NCBI RefSeq assembly: GCF_001641085.1
Contig: NZ_LXIE01000023.1
Coordinates: 1 to 64,000 of the forward strand
Origin: Aequorivita soesokkakensis
Lineage (GTDB): Bacteria > Bacteroidota > Bacteroidia > Flavobacteriales > Flavobacteriaceae
Length of the DNA stretch: 64,000 nt
Reading direction: 5' to 3'
Both the position numbers and the translations under genes were made by a program. Below, in pieces: positions 51,001-59,157 of the stretch. The number at the start of each line of letters is the position of its first letter. Positions within the stretch are counted from its first letter, which is position 1. Under the pieces are notes generated by a model. The model had not been told where the DNA came from. It did not search any database and saw only the letters and a list, made by a program, of their open reading frames with translations.

Positions 51001-51439
51001 AAAAGATGGAAATGGAAATAGTGAGGATATAAATGGCGAAATTTTCGAAATATATAAACAGCAACAGGAATTGCGAAATCAACTTCAGGATAGATTAAGC
51101 AAGGAAGGCCTAAAAGGAAATGGCGGTAATTTATTAAAGAAAATGGAAGGCATTGAACAGCAGCTTTTAGACAAAGGATTTAATCAGAATACGCTTCAAC
51201 AAATGCTTAACCTTAAATATGAGTTATTAAAATTAGATAAGGCCGACCTTGAACAAGGACAAGAGAGCAGAAGGGAATCCCGGACTAACAGAAGAGACTT
51301 TCAGAACAATTCACGGCTTTCTCCGGAGGATATAAAAAAATACTTCAACACAACCGAGATATTGAACAGAGAGGCTTTACCTTTGCGACAGGATTATAAA
51401 AATAAGGTTCAGGAATATTTTAAGGAAAGCAATGATTGA
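48047..51439 (+). CDS. DUF4175-family large membrane/coiled-coil protein
   Basis: A 1130-residue protein with membrane helices at about 25-45, 53-78 and 150-170. A beta-rich extracytoplasmic region follows (about 190-480), then a very long charged coiled coil (about 490-720, Glu/Lys/Gln-rich). A Met/Gln region precedes a Gly/Glu/Lys low-complexity stretch (about 940-995), and helical ends close it. This layout is that of the Bacteroidota DUF4175 family, function unknown, probably a cell-envelope scaffold. It overlaps ybeY by eight bases. Confidence 0.9.
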   Translation: MSTFNIIQQKLEEFIKKYYTNELIKGAILFFAIGLLYLLITLLVEYFLWLNPLGRRILFWAFVFVELALFIRFIAFPLAKLFKLQKGINYEEASKIIGNHFPQVNDKLLNVIQLNQNQRESELLAASIDQKATELQPIPFKSAVNFKKNAKYLKYAAIPVLVFLLFSVLGGMDIFSSSYKRVVHYDTAFEPPAPFSFIVMNDDLNAVENKPFSLKIRTEGTAIPENASINYNGETYYLQQTAPGLFEYTFQQPVESIDFNLKANKVISREYTLDVVKTPSLLNFEMVLDYPSYTGKRDETLKSTGNATIPEGTRVKWNVATKNTKTVTLKAADTSFSFASKGENFNFEKGVYNKFDYAITTSNEKLKDYENLAFTLNVVKDQFPEIEVQSKQDSTNTQRVFFLGQISDDYGLTKLRLVYFPEGDEKQAKTQALPLNKTNFDQFTYMFPGNLLLDEGVSYEYYFEVFDNDAIHNYKSSKSGIYSFRKLTKNELEDEQLQNQQNAIKGLDKSLEELKDRKQTLEELSRTQKEKNELNYNDKKKLENFIQRQQKQEEMMKNFSKEMKEELENFQPENTEKDPFKEELEKRLDENEERLKENEKLLDELEKLQDKIEKEELTEKLEKLSKQNKNQEKNLEQLLELTKRYYVEKKAEKLAEELFELGEEQEELADKPENENTKEEQEKLNEKFEEYKKQMDDLQKENEGLKKPMDIPEDKPTEQQIDDEQDKATDKLQKQKKKEAGDNQKKAGQKMKQMSKSMQMQMQSGSMESIEEDVKMLRQIVDNLVVFSFQQEDLMETFKKIEYGNPIFGKKLNIQNDLKTNFEHIDDSIFALSLRQPLIGSEINNSLTEIQFNIDKSLERLAQNESRQGIGNQQYTITGANDLAVLLSDILGNMQMQMSMAMGSGSGKGKPSPGSGGGEFQLPDIIEKQEGLGEKMKQGMKKGKKGSKGEGEGKGEGEGEGSGDGNGQNGENGRDGQKGNEKGGEKDGNGNSEDINGEIFEIYKQQQELRNQLQDRLSKEGLKGNGGNLLKKMEGIEQQLLDKGFNQNTLQQMLNLKYELLKLDKADLEQGQESRRESRTNRRDFQNNSRLSPEDIKKYFNTTEILNREALPLRQDYKNKVQEYFKESND
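50871..51026 (+). repeat. Low-complexity Gly/Glu/Asn-coding stretch
   Basis: Short purine-rich triplet repeats (GGC-GAA, GGA-AAT and similar) code for GEGEGEGSG-like and GNGNGENG-like peptides inside the DUF4175 gene. It is prone to length variation by slippage, and it is coding, not regulatory. Confidence 0.8.
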
Positions 51440-51851
51440 GTTTAATTTTGAAACCGATTTTGAATTAAAAAACCAATCCAAAGTTCAGAAATGGATTGCT
51501 GAAACAATAATTTCTGAAGGATATGAATTGGGAGAAATTGTTTACGTTTTTTGTGATGATGATTTTCTTCTTAAATTAAACATAGAGTTTTTAGATCACG
51601 ACACACTAACAGACATTCTTAGTTTTGATTATGGAGTTGGCAAACAAATAAATGGCGAGATTTATATTTCCATAGAAAGAGTTGCTGAAAACTCCAAAGA
51701 TTTCAACACCAGATTTGATGATGAATTGCATAGAGTAATGATTCACGGAATACTCCATTTTTGTGGTTATAAAGACAAGAGCGATTCAGAAGAGAAATCT
51801 ATGCGAAAGAAAGAAGATGAATCTCTTGAAAAATTTGCCCTTCTGCAATAA
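51432..51851 (+). CDS. ybeY: Endoribonuclease YbeY
   Basis: Zinc endoribonuclease in 16S rRNA 3'-end maturation and ribosome quality control; 139 residues. TDILSFDYG and INGEIYISIERV are family blocks. The zinc motif reads HGILHFCGYKDKSD: two histidines are present, but the usual third His is Asp. I believe this is usual in Bacteroidota, but I could not check it. It overlaps DUF4175 by eight bases and precedes mnmG. Confidence 0.93.
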   Translation: MIEFNFETDFELKNQSKVQKWIAETIISEGYELGEIVYVFCDDDFLLKLNIEFLDHDTLTDILSFDYGVGKQINGEIYISIERVAENSKDFNTRFDDELHRVMIHGILHFCGYKDKSDSEEKSMRKKEDESLEKFALLQ

Positions 51852-51894
51852 ATGACTAATATATCTTAATTAGTTTATAATAAGTTATTTATTG

Positions 51895-51902
51895 TAATTT
51901 TG
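51895..51902 (+). promoter_or_regulatory. -7 box for mnmG
   Basis: TAATTTTG fits TAnnTTTG, 57 bases before the mnmG ATG. The parS palindrome lies between it and the start codon. Confidence 0.45.
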
Positions 51903-51930
51903 CACCCTTAAAATTTTTAAAATAAATAAA

Positions 51931-51946
51931 TGTTCCACGTGGAACA
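51931..51946. other. parS: parS-like ParB-binding site 1
   Basis: TGTTCCACGTGGAACA is a perfect 16-bp palindrome and matches the conserved bacterial parS consensus TGTTNCACGTGNAACA at all fixed positions. It lies in the leader of mnmG, 13 bases before the ATG. ParB binding could also influence mnmG transcription. Confidence 0.82.
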
Positions 51947-51959
51947 ATTAATATAGTTT

Positions 51960-53831
51960 ATGTTTCCAAAAGAATATGATGTAATTGTAGTTGGTGCAGG
52001 TCACGCTGGTTCTGAAGCGGCGGCGGCGGCGGCAAACATGGGTTCAAATACCTTATTGGTTACTATGAATTTGCAAACAATTGCACAAATGAGTTGTAAT
52101 CCAGCGATGGGAGGTATCGCTAAAGGACAAATAGTACGCGAGATTGATGCTATGGGTGGATATAGCGGTATTGTTTCTGACAAGACCGCCATTCAGTTTA
52201 AAATGCTCAACAAATCTAAAGGTCCTGCAATGTGGAGCCCTAGAGTGCAGAGCGATAGAATGCGATTTGCTGAAACTTGGAGAATAATGCTGGAACAAAC
52301 CCCAAATCTGGACTTTTATCAGGAAATGATTTCAGGGATAATTGTTGAAAATGGAAAAATAAGAGGCGTTAAAACTTCGCTTGGATTAGAAATAAAAGGG
52401 AAAAGTGTTGTGCTTACAAATGGCACTTTTTTGAATGGCTTAATTCATATTGGTGAAAAGCAATTTGGAGGTGGTCGTGCAGGAGAAAAAGCTTCTACAG
52501 GAATTACCCAAGATTTGGTAGAATTAGGGTTTGAATCCGGTAGAATGAAAACCGGAACCCCGCCCCGAGTTGATGGCCGTTCTTTGGACTTTTCAAAAAT
52601 GATCGAACAACCCGGAGATGAAATACCTGAAAAATTTTCATATTCTGATGAAACAACTCCATTAAAAAATCAAAGATCTTGTCACATGAGCTATACCAGT
52701 TTGGAAGTTCATAATATTTTAAGGGAAGGTTTTGATAGGTCGCCAATGTTTAATGGTTCAATCCAAAGTTTGGGTCCGAGATATTGTCCTTCCATTGAAG
52801 ATAAAATCAATCGATTTGCTGATAAAGACAGACACCAACTTTTTGTAGAGCCCGAAGGGTGGGACACTGTGGAATATTATATTAATGGATTTTCTACTTC
52901 CCTTCCTGAAAACATTCAATTTAAAGCTTTGCGACAAGTTGCCGGTTTTGAAAATGTAAAGTTTTTCCGTCCGGGATATGCTATTGAATATGATTATTTT
53001 CCGCCAACACAATTGAAGCACACTTTGGAAACTAAATTGGTTTCAGGCTTATATTTTGCTGGACAAATTAATGGTACAACAGGCTATGAAGAAGCAGCTT
53101 CACAGGGCTTAATGGCTGGAATTAATGCACATTTAAAAGTTCAAGAAAAAGAAGAATTCATACTTCAACGGAACGAGGCATATATAGGTGTTTTGATTGA
53201 TGATCTTATTACAAAGGGAACGGAAGAGCCGTATAGAATGTTTACTTCCCGTGCGGAATACAGAACTTTATTACGTCAGGACAATGCAGATTTTAGGTTA
53301 ACGCCCAAAGCATTTGAAATTGGTTTGGCAAGTGAAAAGCGTATGCGAAAAATGGAGGAGAAGAAAGAAAAGGCAGAAGCTTTTGTTCAATTTTTCAAAG
53401 AAACAAGTGTTATTCCGGAAGAGATCAACCCTATTTTTGAAAAACGGGAATCTGCTTTGGTCGATCAAAGCGATAAAATGTTTAAATTCTTTTCGCGTCC
53501 TGAAGTTACAATGGAGGATATGAAAACAATTTCTTCGGTAAAAAATTATATTGAGGCTAATGCTTTGGATACTGAAATGATTCAGCAAACTGAAATCCAA
53601 GTGAAATATTCTGGGTATATTGAAAAGGAAAAAAATAATGCCGATAAACTAAACAGATTGGAAGGATTAAAAATTCCCGCCTCATTTGACTATTCAAAAT
53701 TAAAATCCCTTTCCTATGAAGCGCGCGAGAAATTAACAAAAATCAAACCCGCAACCGTCTCACAGGCTTCACGAATTAGCGGAGTTTCTCCAAATGATGT
53801 TTCTGTATTGCTAGTCTATATGGGGCGTTAG
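51960..53831 (+). CDS. mnmG: tRNA uridine-5-carboxymethylaminomethyl modification enzyme
   Basis: FAD enzyme (GidA) that, with MnmE, modifies U34 of tRNAs; 623 residues, standard length. The FAD motif is VVVGAGHAGSEAAAAAANMG, followed by MSCNPAMGGIAKGQIVREID. GTFLNGLIHIGEKQFGGGRA and QINGTTGYEEAASQGLMAG are further MnmG signatures, and the C-terminal helical domain ends in ASRISGVSPNDVSVLLVYMGR. mnmG is near the replication origin in many bacteria. Here it is flanked on both sides by parS-like palindromes. mnmE is not in the window. Confidence 0.97.
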   Translation: MFPKEYDVIVVGAGHAGSEAAAAAANMGSNTLLVTMNLQTIAQMSCNPAMGGIAKGQIVREIDAMGGYSGIVSDKTAIQFKMLNKSKGPAMWSPRVQSDRMRFAETWRIMLEQTPNLDFYQEMISGIIVENGKIRGVKTSLGLEIKGKSVVLTNGTFLNGLIHIGEKQFGGGRAGEKASTGITQDLVELGFESGRMKTGTPPRVDGRSLDFSKMIEQPGDEIPEKFSYSDETTPLKNQRSCHMSYTSLEVHNILREGFDRSPMFNGSIQSLGPRYCPSIEDKINRFADKDRHQLFVEPEGWDTVEYYINGFSTSLPENIQFKALRQVAGFENVKFFRPGYAIEYDYFPPTQLKHTLETKLVSGLYFAGQINGTTGYEEAASQGLMAGINAHLKVQEKEEFILQRNEAYIGVLIDDLITKGTEEPYRMFTSRAEYRTLLRQDNADFRLTPKAFEIGLASEKRMRKMEEKKEKAEAFVQFFKETSVIPEEINPIFEKRESALVDQSDKMFKFFSRPEVTMEDMKTISSVKNYIEANALDTEMIQQTEIQVKYSGYIEKEKNNADKLNRLEGLKIPASFDYSKLKSLSYEAREKLTKIKPATVSQASRISGVSPNDVSVLLVYMGR

Positions 53832-53837
53832 CTGCAT

Positions 53838-53853
53838 TGTTTCACGTGGAACA
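53838..53853. other. parS: parS-like ParB-binding site 2
   Basis: TGTTTCACGTGGAACA matches TGTTNCACGTGNAACA at all fixed positions and differs from the Bacillus subtilis parS by one base. It begins seven bases after the mnmG stop. Confidence 0.82.
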
Positions 53854-53861
53854 CTTCTGCT

Positions 53862-54758
53862 TTGCTCAATGTGGGCACTAAATCCATTTTCACTAAAAAT
53901 TATAAGTTCGAATTGCAAAACGAAGAAAAAATATATTTATCTACCAAGGATTTCTTGGTTTCTGGTGAATCATTTGAATTAATTTATGATTCAGAATTTG
54001 ACTTTCTAAAAACCTTTCCACAACCAAATGTGGAAGAACTCTCTAAATATTATGAAAGCCAAGAATACATTTCGCATACCGATGAAAAGCGTGGTTTGTT
54101 TTCAAAATTATATCAACTGGTAAAAAAATGGTCTCTTCAAAAAAAAGCTAAACTGATTTTTGATCAAAATAATGGCGTTGGTACTTTGCTCGATATTGGA
54201 GCCGGAACTGGCGATTTTTTAAGAATTGCAAAAGAAAAAGGGTGGCAAGTTCAAGGAACGGAGCCAAATAAAAATGCATCAAAATTAGCTTTGGAAAAAG
54301 GGATTGAATTAAAACCTTTATTAAATGATTTTGAAGGAAAGCATTTTGATGTTGTTACACTCTGGCATGTTTTAGAGCACATACCAAATTTGGAAGAAAC
54401 AATTTTAAAATTATCCGCAATGGTAAAACCAAATGGGACTTTAATAATTGCGGTACCAAATTTCAAAAGTTTTGACGCCAACCATTACGGAAAATTTTGG
54501 GCAGCTTTTGATGTGCCTCGACACCTTTGGCATTTTTCAAAAGAATCAATTAAAAATCTTTTTGCTGAAAATTTTGAACTTGAAAAAGTTGAACCAATGA
54601 TTTTTGATTCTTTTTACGTGAGTTTACTTTCTGAGAAATATAAAACAGGAAACAAATTTTCCCTAAAAGCTCTTTGTATAGGTTTAAAATCTAATTTGAA
54701 AGCAAAACGTACAAAAGAATATTCTTCACATATTTACTGCTTCAGAAAAGTAAAATAA
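53862..54758 (+). CDS. Class I SAM-dependent methyltransferase
   Basis: About 298 residues. The SAM motif I is LLDIGAGTGDFLRIA (about 110), followed by GTEPNK, VVTLWHVLEHIPN and PNGTLIIAVPNF. A small N-terminal region ahead of it (TKDFLVSGESFEL) suggests a zinc-finger-less member of the Methyltransf_23-like group. The substrate is unknown. No ATG is in frame near the start, so it must begin at TTG (53862), GTG (53871) or a later TTG; I keep the longest. It begins eight bases after parS site 2. Confidence 0.87.
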   Translation: MLNVGTKSIFTKNYKFELQNEEKIYLSTKDFLVSGESFELIYDSEFDFLKTFPQPNVEELSKYYESQEYISHTDEKRGLFSKLYQLVKKWSLQKKAKLIFDQNNGVGTLLDIGAGTGDFLRIAKEKGWQVQGTEPNKNASKLALEKGIELKPLLNDFEGKHFDVVTLWHVLEHIPNLEETILKLSAMVKPNGTLIIAVPNFKSFDANHYGKFWAAFDVPRHLWHFSKESIKNLFAENFELEKVEPMIFDSFYVSLLSEKYKTGNKFSLKALCIGLKSNLKAKRTKEYSSHIYCFRKVK

Positions 54759-54811
54759 GCGAATTTTAGCGCGTTTAAGGCGTTTAGCACTAAAAATGAA
54801 GCATTGCCCTG

Positions 54812-54864
54812 GCTGTTTTAAAATTATATGGGAAAACACATTAAAAAGACCATTTTAAAATAGC
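54812..54864. repeat. Inverted repeat between the methyltransferase and holB
   Basis: 54812-54824 pairs with 54852-54864 at 12 of 13 bases around a 27-base spacer. It lies in the convergent intergenic gap. It may be a weak bidirectional terminator; the long loop makes this uncertain. Confidence 0.45.
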
Positions 54865-54900
54865 CTCTTTCTATTTTAATCTATAAACTATAAAAATTGA

Positions 54901-56055
54901 TTATACTAATTCTGGTTTGTGAATTAGTCGAGTTAATTTTATGGAAAGATCCGTAAAAATTATTTTGGCATTTCCATTTCGCTCAATGTGATAGGAAGCA
55001 TCTTCTAAAGCGGAGTTGATTTCAAAAATATTATTTTGATGGACGAAAGGTGCAAATTTTGGAAGCGAGAAGGATTCATCTTTTGCTTCAAAAAATAAAA
55101 GAGTATCTGCGTTGTAATTTTTTAAAAGTGCTTGTCTAAAAACCTCAATACAATAGAAAAGAAATTTTTTTTGCGTTTCTCTTCCCTGCCCGGCAAGTTC
55201 ATCGCTCCAATCCAATAAATTGTTTATTGCAGCTTTATTCCCTTTTGCCCTAAAAGCAGTTCGCACCCAACTGATAAACCATTTTTCAAAAATTTCATCT
55301 TCCCCGGTTTCTTCTAATAATTGAAGGGCTTTGTTATAATCACCTCGCGATCTTCTTGCGGTTTTAAAAGCTAAGGATTCTTTTATTTGATGGTTTTTAA
55401 CCAAATTATCAGCAATGTCAGTTTCTGAAAGAAGCGGTATTGTCAACTTCTGGCAACGCGAACGGATAGTGGTAATAATTTGTTGTTCTTTTTCAGTCAA
55501 TAATAGAAGAACGGTTTTATCTGAAGGCTCCTCAATCAATTTAAGGATTTTATTGGCGCATTCGCCGTTCATATTGTCAGCCATCCAAATAATCATCACT
55601 TTGTAACCGCCTTCAAATGCTTTGAGGGAAAGCTTTTTCGAAATATTTTCAGCTTCAAATTTGCTAATATTTCCCTGTTTTTTTTCAATGCCAAGACTTT
55701 GCAACCATTCAAAAAGGGAAGCATATGGATTGTTCAAAACAAAATTTCGCCATCCTTCGGCATAATTATCCGAAACCGCATTTTTTTTTACATCATCACT
55801 CGTGTTTACAGGATAAACGAAGTGCAAATCTGGGTGGATCAATTTTGAAACTTTGTTTTTACACGAAATATAATAAGGGCTTCCTTTTTCATATTGGTTG
55901 CACAACAATTCGGAAGCATAGGCAATTGCCAACGGTAATAAACCACTTCCATTAACACCAGAAAACAGCTGAGCGTGCGGAACACGGCCGTTTTCAATAG
56001 ATTTTAAAAGATGTGATTTTATATGTTGGTGCCCAATTATTTCTGAAAAATCCAT
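54901..56055 (-). CDS. holB: DNA polymerase III delta-prime-like clamp loader subunit
   Basis: A clamp-loader ATPase-fold subunit, about 384 residues. DFSEIIGHQHIKSHLLKSI and NGRVPHAQLFSGVNGSG match the delta-prime N-terminus. KVMIIWMADNMNGECANKIL and EEPSDKTVLLLLT are conserved, and the SRC arginine is in TTIRSRCQKL. The P-loop is degenerate (SGVNGSGLLPLA, no Lys-Ser/Thr), and only two of the zinc-site cysteines remain (LLCNQ, ISCKN). Delta-prime does not need ATPase activity, so this is compatible with function. Confidence 0.9.
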   Translation of the reverse strand: MDFSEIIGHQHIKSHLLKSIENGRVPHAQLFSGVNGSGLLPLAIAYASELLCNQYEKGSPYYISCKNKVSKLIHPDLHFVYPVNTSDDVKKNAVSDNYAEGWRNFVLNNPYASLFEWLQSLGIEKKQGNISKFEAENISKKLSLKAFEGGYKVMIIWMADNMNGECANKILKLIEEPSDKTVLLLLTEKEQQIITTIRSRCQKLTIPLLSETDIADNLVKNHQIKESLAFKTARRSRGDYNKALQLLEETGEDEIFEKWFISWVRTAFRAKGNKAAINNLLDWSDELAGQGRETQKKFLFYCIEVFRQALLKNYNADTLLFFEAKDESFSLPKFAPFVHQNNIFEINSALEDASYHIERNGNAKIIFTDLSIKLTRLIHKPELV

Positions 56056-56157
56056 TCGCAAATCTACACATTTTTGCTATTTATTCTCTTTGGAAAATTA
56101 AACACCTTAATTGGTTTTTGAATAATGAAGGAATACGGTATTAAAAACCAAAAAAGC

Positions 56158-56165
56158 TATATTTG
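56158..56165 (+). promoter_or_regulatory. -7 box for pgk
   Basis: TATATTTG fits TAnnTTTG, 19 bases before the pgk ATG. No TTG at standard spacing. Confidence 0.45.
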
Positions 56166-56184
56166 TCGGATAAAATTATTGTAG

Positions 56185-57372
56185 ATGAAAACCGTAAACG
56201 ATATAGATTTTAAAGAGAAAAAAGCATTGATTCGCGTAGATTTCAATGTTCCGCTTGATGATAATTTTAATGTAACTGACGACACCCGAATCCGTGCAGC
56301 CAAGCCAACTATTTTAAAAATTTTGGAAGACGGTGGCAGCTGTATTTTAATGTCTCACCTTGGAAGGCCTAAAAATAGGGAAGATGAATTTTCTTTGCGG
56401 CATATCATTAAATCGTTATCTGATGTTCTTGGGATGCAGGTGAAATTTGTGGATGACTGTATTGGGCCAAAGGTTGCTGAAGCTGTTTCAAACTTAAAGT
56501 CAGGTGAAATTCTTTTATTAGAAAATCTACGTTATTACGAAGAGGAAACAAAAGGGGATCGTGATTTTGCTGAGAAATTGTCAAAATTTGGAGATGTTTA
56601 TGTGAATGACGCCTTTGGTACCGCACACCGTGCACATGCTTCCACTGCCATTATTGCAGACTTTTTTCCTGAGGATAAATGTTTCGGGTTATTGCTCGCT
56701 TCCGAAGTGGAAAGCGTTAAAAAAGTTTTGGAAACTAGCGAGAAACCTGTGACGGCAATTATTGGCGGCGCAAAAGTTTCTTCAAAAATTACCATTATAG
56801 AGAACATTCTCGACAAAATTGATCACTTGATTATTGGCGGAGGAATGGCTTTCACATTTATAAAAGCGCAAGACGGAAAAATAGGAAGTTCCCTGGTTGA
56901 AGACGATAAACAGGAATTGGCGCTAGAAATATTGAAAGAAGCAAAAAAGAAAAACGTTTCGGTCCATTTGCCTGTTGATGCAGTGATTGCCGATAGTTTT
57001 TCAGAAACTGCAAACACTCAGGTTTCAGCGGTAAATACAATTCCCGATGGCTGGATGGGGCTTGATGTAGGTCCTGAAACAAACAAGATTTTTGAAGAGG
57101 TTTTAGCCGCATCAAAGACTATTTTGTGGAATGGGCCCGTGGGCGTTTTTGAAATGGACAAGTTTGCTGAAGGCACCAAAACTTTGGGGCAAAATATTGC
57201 CAAAGCAACCCAAAACGGAGCATTTTCGTTAGTAGGCGGTGGTGATTCCGTAGCAGCGGTTCATAAATTTAACCTCACAAATAAAGTAAGTTACGTTTCC
57301 ACAGGTGGCGGAGCAATGTTGGAAATGCTTGAGGGAAAAACGCTGCCCGGCATCCAAGCCTTGTTGAAATAA
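56185..57372 (+). CDS. pgk: Phosphoglycerate kinase
   Basis: Glycolytic enzyme making ATP from 1,3-bisphosphoglycerate; 395 residues, standard length. The N-terminal domain has [21 protein letters not shown] and [12 protein letters not shown]. The C-terminal nucleotide domain has GGAKVSSKI and [32 protein letters not shown] and [18 protein letters not shown] end the protein. It is monocistronic and divergent from holB. Confidence 0.97.
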   Translation: MKTVNDIDFKEKKALIRVDFNVPLDDNFNVTDDTRIRAAKPTILKILEDGGSCILMSHLGRPKNREDEFSLRHIIKSLSDVLGMQVKFVDDCIGPKVAEAVSNLKSGEILLLENLRYYEEETKGDRDFAEKLSKFGDVYVNDAFGTAHRAHASTAIIADFFPEDKCFGLLLASEVESVKKVLETSEKPVTAIIGGAKVSSKITIIENILDKIDHLIIGGGMAFTFIKAQDGKIGSSLVEDDKQELALEILKEAKKKNVSVHLPVDAVIADSFSETANTQVSAVNTIPDGWMGLDVGPETNKIFEEVLAASKTILWNGPVGVFEMDKFAEGTKTLGQNIAKATQNGAFSLVGGGDSVAAVHKFNLTNKVSYVSTGGGAMLEMLEGKTLPGIQALLK

Positions 57373-57560
57373 TGTTAAATATCAGTAACATAAGCCTTTG
57401 AGGTAAAAATTTGCGTATTTTCGCGAAATCTTTATTTTTGATAAAATTTTTTATTTAAAAAGACGTTTGAGTTTTTAGGAAATTTAACTGTCGTCCCTCT
57501 ATAATTAAAGTATTAATCAGGCGAATTTGCCCTAATCCCCAAATTGCAATAAACAAACTG

Positions 57561-59135
57561 ATGAAACTAAACAAAATCCTCCCCCTTGCACTGTTGTTGG
57601 TCTTCAGTATGGGTTTTGCCCAACAAGGCAAAAAGAATAGCAAAAAACTTAACACCAAAAAGGTACAGGTTGTTGACTCCATAAAAGTTTCAAAAATTGC
57701 CGAAGAACTGCCCTCTACAGTTATTGCCACTTCTATAAAAGATACTACCATATTTGATTTAAAAGACATGGCCTTGGCCAGAAAAAAGGACAGTCTTTGG
57801 TTAAAGGAATTATACAAGTCTGATCTATTTGAAGATATCTATAGCAGTGTAGCAAACCAAGAATATGAAGCTGTTGATTATGATGAACTTCCAACCGAAG
57901 TTTTAAAACAGCGTCTTAAAGAACTGGATGCCCGCACCCCTTTTAAAGTTGAATATAATCCATCTTTGGAGAGCGTAATTAAACAATATCTTAAAAACAG
58001 AAGAGGTACATTAGAGCGTTTGATGGGCTTGAGCGAATATTATTTCCCAATGTTTGAACAGGAGCTTGACAAAAACAATCTTCCTCTGGAATTAAAATAT
58101 TTAGCAGTAATTGAATCGGCATTGAATCCACGTGCGCAATCAAGGGTTGGCGCTACTGGACTTTGGCAATTTATGTATCCAACCGGAAAAATGTTCGGTT
58201 TGGATGTAAGCTCTTATGTTGATGAACGGTCTGATCCAATTATGGCTACTGAAGCAGCCTGTAAATACCTAAAAAGCTTAAATAATAGTTTTAATGATTG
58301 GGATTTGGCGCTTGCAGCCTATAATTCCGGTCCCGGAAATGTTTCAAAAGCTATCCGTCGTTCAGGTGGAAAAACAAATTATTGGAACCTTCGGGATTAT
58401 CTTCCACGTGAAACCGCAGGCTATGTTCCTGCATTTTTGGCGACCATGTACATTTTTGAATATGCCCAGGAACACGGTTTTAAAAAGCAAGGTCCAAGAA
58501 TACCATATGTTGCCACAGACACAATTAGAGTGAAGCAGCAAATCACTTTGGATCAAATAGCAAAACTTACCAATTTGGATAAAGAAGAGCTTGAATTTTT
58601 AAATCCATCATACAAGCTTGGGATTATTCCTGTAATAAAGGATGAAAACTATATGTTGCGTCTTCCACTTACAGCCGTTGGGGCTTTTGTTAACAATGAA
58701 GAAGCTATCTATACCTTTGCGCAAGAAGAACGGCAAGAAGCTGAAAAGCCTGCACCCGAATTATTTGAACAGCCTGAAAAAATTCGCTATCGAGTTAAAA
58801 GAGGTGATTATTTGGGAAGAATTGCAGATAGATACGGCGTGGGTGTTAGCCAAATAAAGAATTGGAACGGTATGCGAAGCAATACGGTGAAGGTGGGCCA
58901 AAACTTGATTATTTATCCCAAAAAGAGTTCTCAGGATATTGCCAGTAATAAACCCGTTGCACAAAACAATTCATCAAATTCTTCTGAAAAAACTTATACA
59001 GTGCGTAATGGGGATTCATTATGGAGTATTTCACAAAAATTTCCTGGTGTTTCAGTGCAGAATATCAAAAATTGGAACGATATTAGTGGTAGTAACATAA
59101 AGCCTGGAACTAAACTAAAAATATACAAAGGATAG
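57561..59135 (+). CDS. MltD-type lytic transglycosylase with two LysM domains
   Basis: A secreted murein hydrolase of 524 residues. The signal peptide (1-21) ends at GFAQQ. The SLT domain (about 160-300) has catalytic Glu185 in LAVIESALNPRAQS, GATGLWQFM and ALAAYNSGPGNVSKAIR. Two C-terminal LysM domains (about 409-453 and 477-524) bind peptidoglycan: YRVKRGDYLGRIADRYGV and YTVRNGDSLWSISQKFPG. It cuts glycan strands during wall remodelling. A degenerate parS-like sequence lies inside the gene at 58400-58415. It is followed by the DUF4837 lipoprotein gene 22 bases later. Confidence 0.94.
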   Translation: MKLNKILPLALLLVFSMGFAQQGKKNSKKLNTKKVQVVDSIKVSKIAEELPSTVIATSIKDTTIFDLKDMALARKKDSLWLKELYKSDLFEDIYSSVANQEYEAVDYDELPTEVLKQRLKELDARTPFKVEYNPSLESVIKQYLKNRRGTLERLMGLSEYYFPMFEQELDKNNLPLELKYLAVIESALNPRAQSRVGATGLWQFMYPTGKMFGLDVSSYVDERSDPIMATEAACKYLKSLNNSFNDWDLALAAYNSGPGNVSKAIRRSGGKTNYWNLRDYLPRETAGYVPAFLATMYIFEYAQEHGFKKQGPRIPYVATDTIRVKQQITLDQIAKLTNLDKEELEFLNPSYKLGIIPVIKDENYMLRLPLTAVGAFVNNEEAIYTFAQEERQEAEKPAPELFEQPEKIRYRVKRGDYLGRIADRYGVGVSQIKNWNGMRSNTVKVGQNLIIYPKKSSQDIASNKPVAQNNSSNSSEKTYTVRNGDSLWSISQKFPGVSVQNIKNWNDISGSNIKPGTKLKIYKG

Positions 59136-59157
59136 TTCCCAAAAAACATCCTTTTTA

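Noticed and set aside
57373-57560. Hidden gene or RNA between pgk and the lytic transglycosylase
   Set aside because: Only a possible -7 box (TATTTTTG at 57433-57440) is visible; no credible frame or stable fold.
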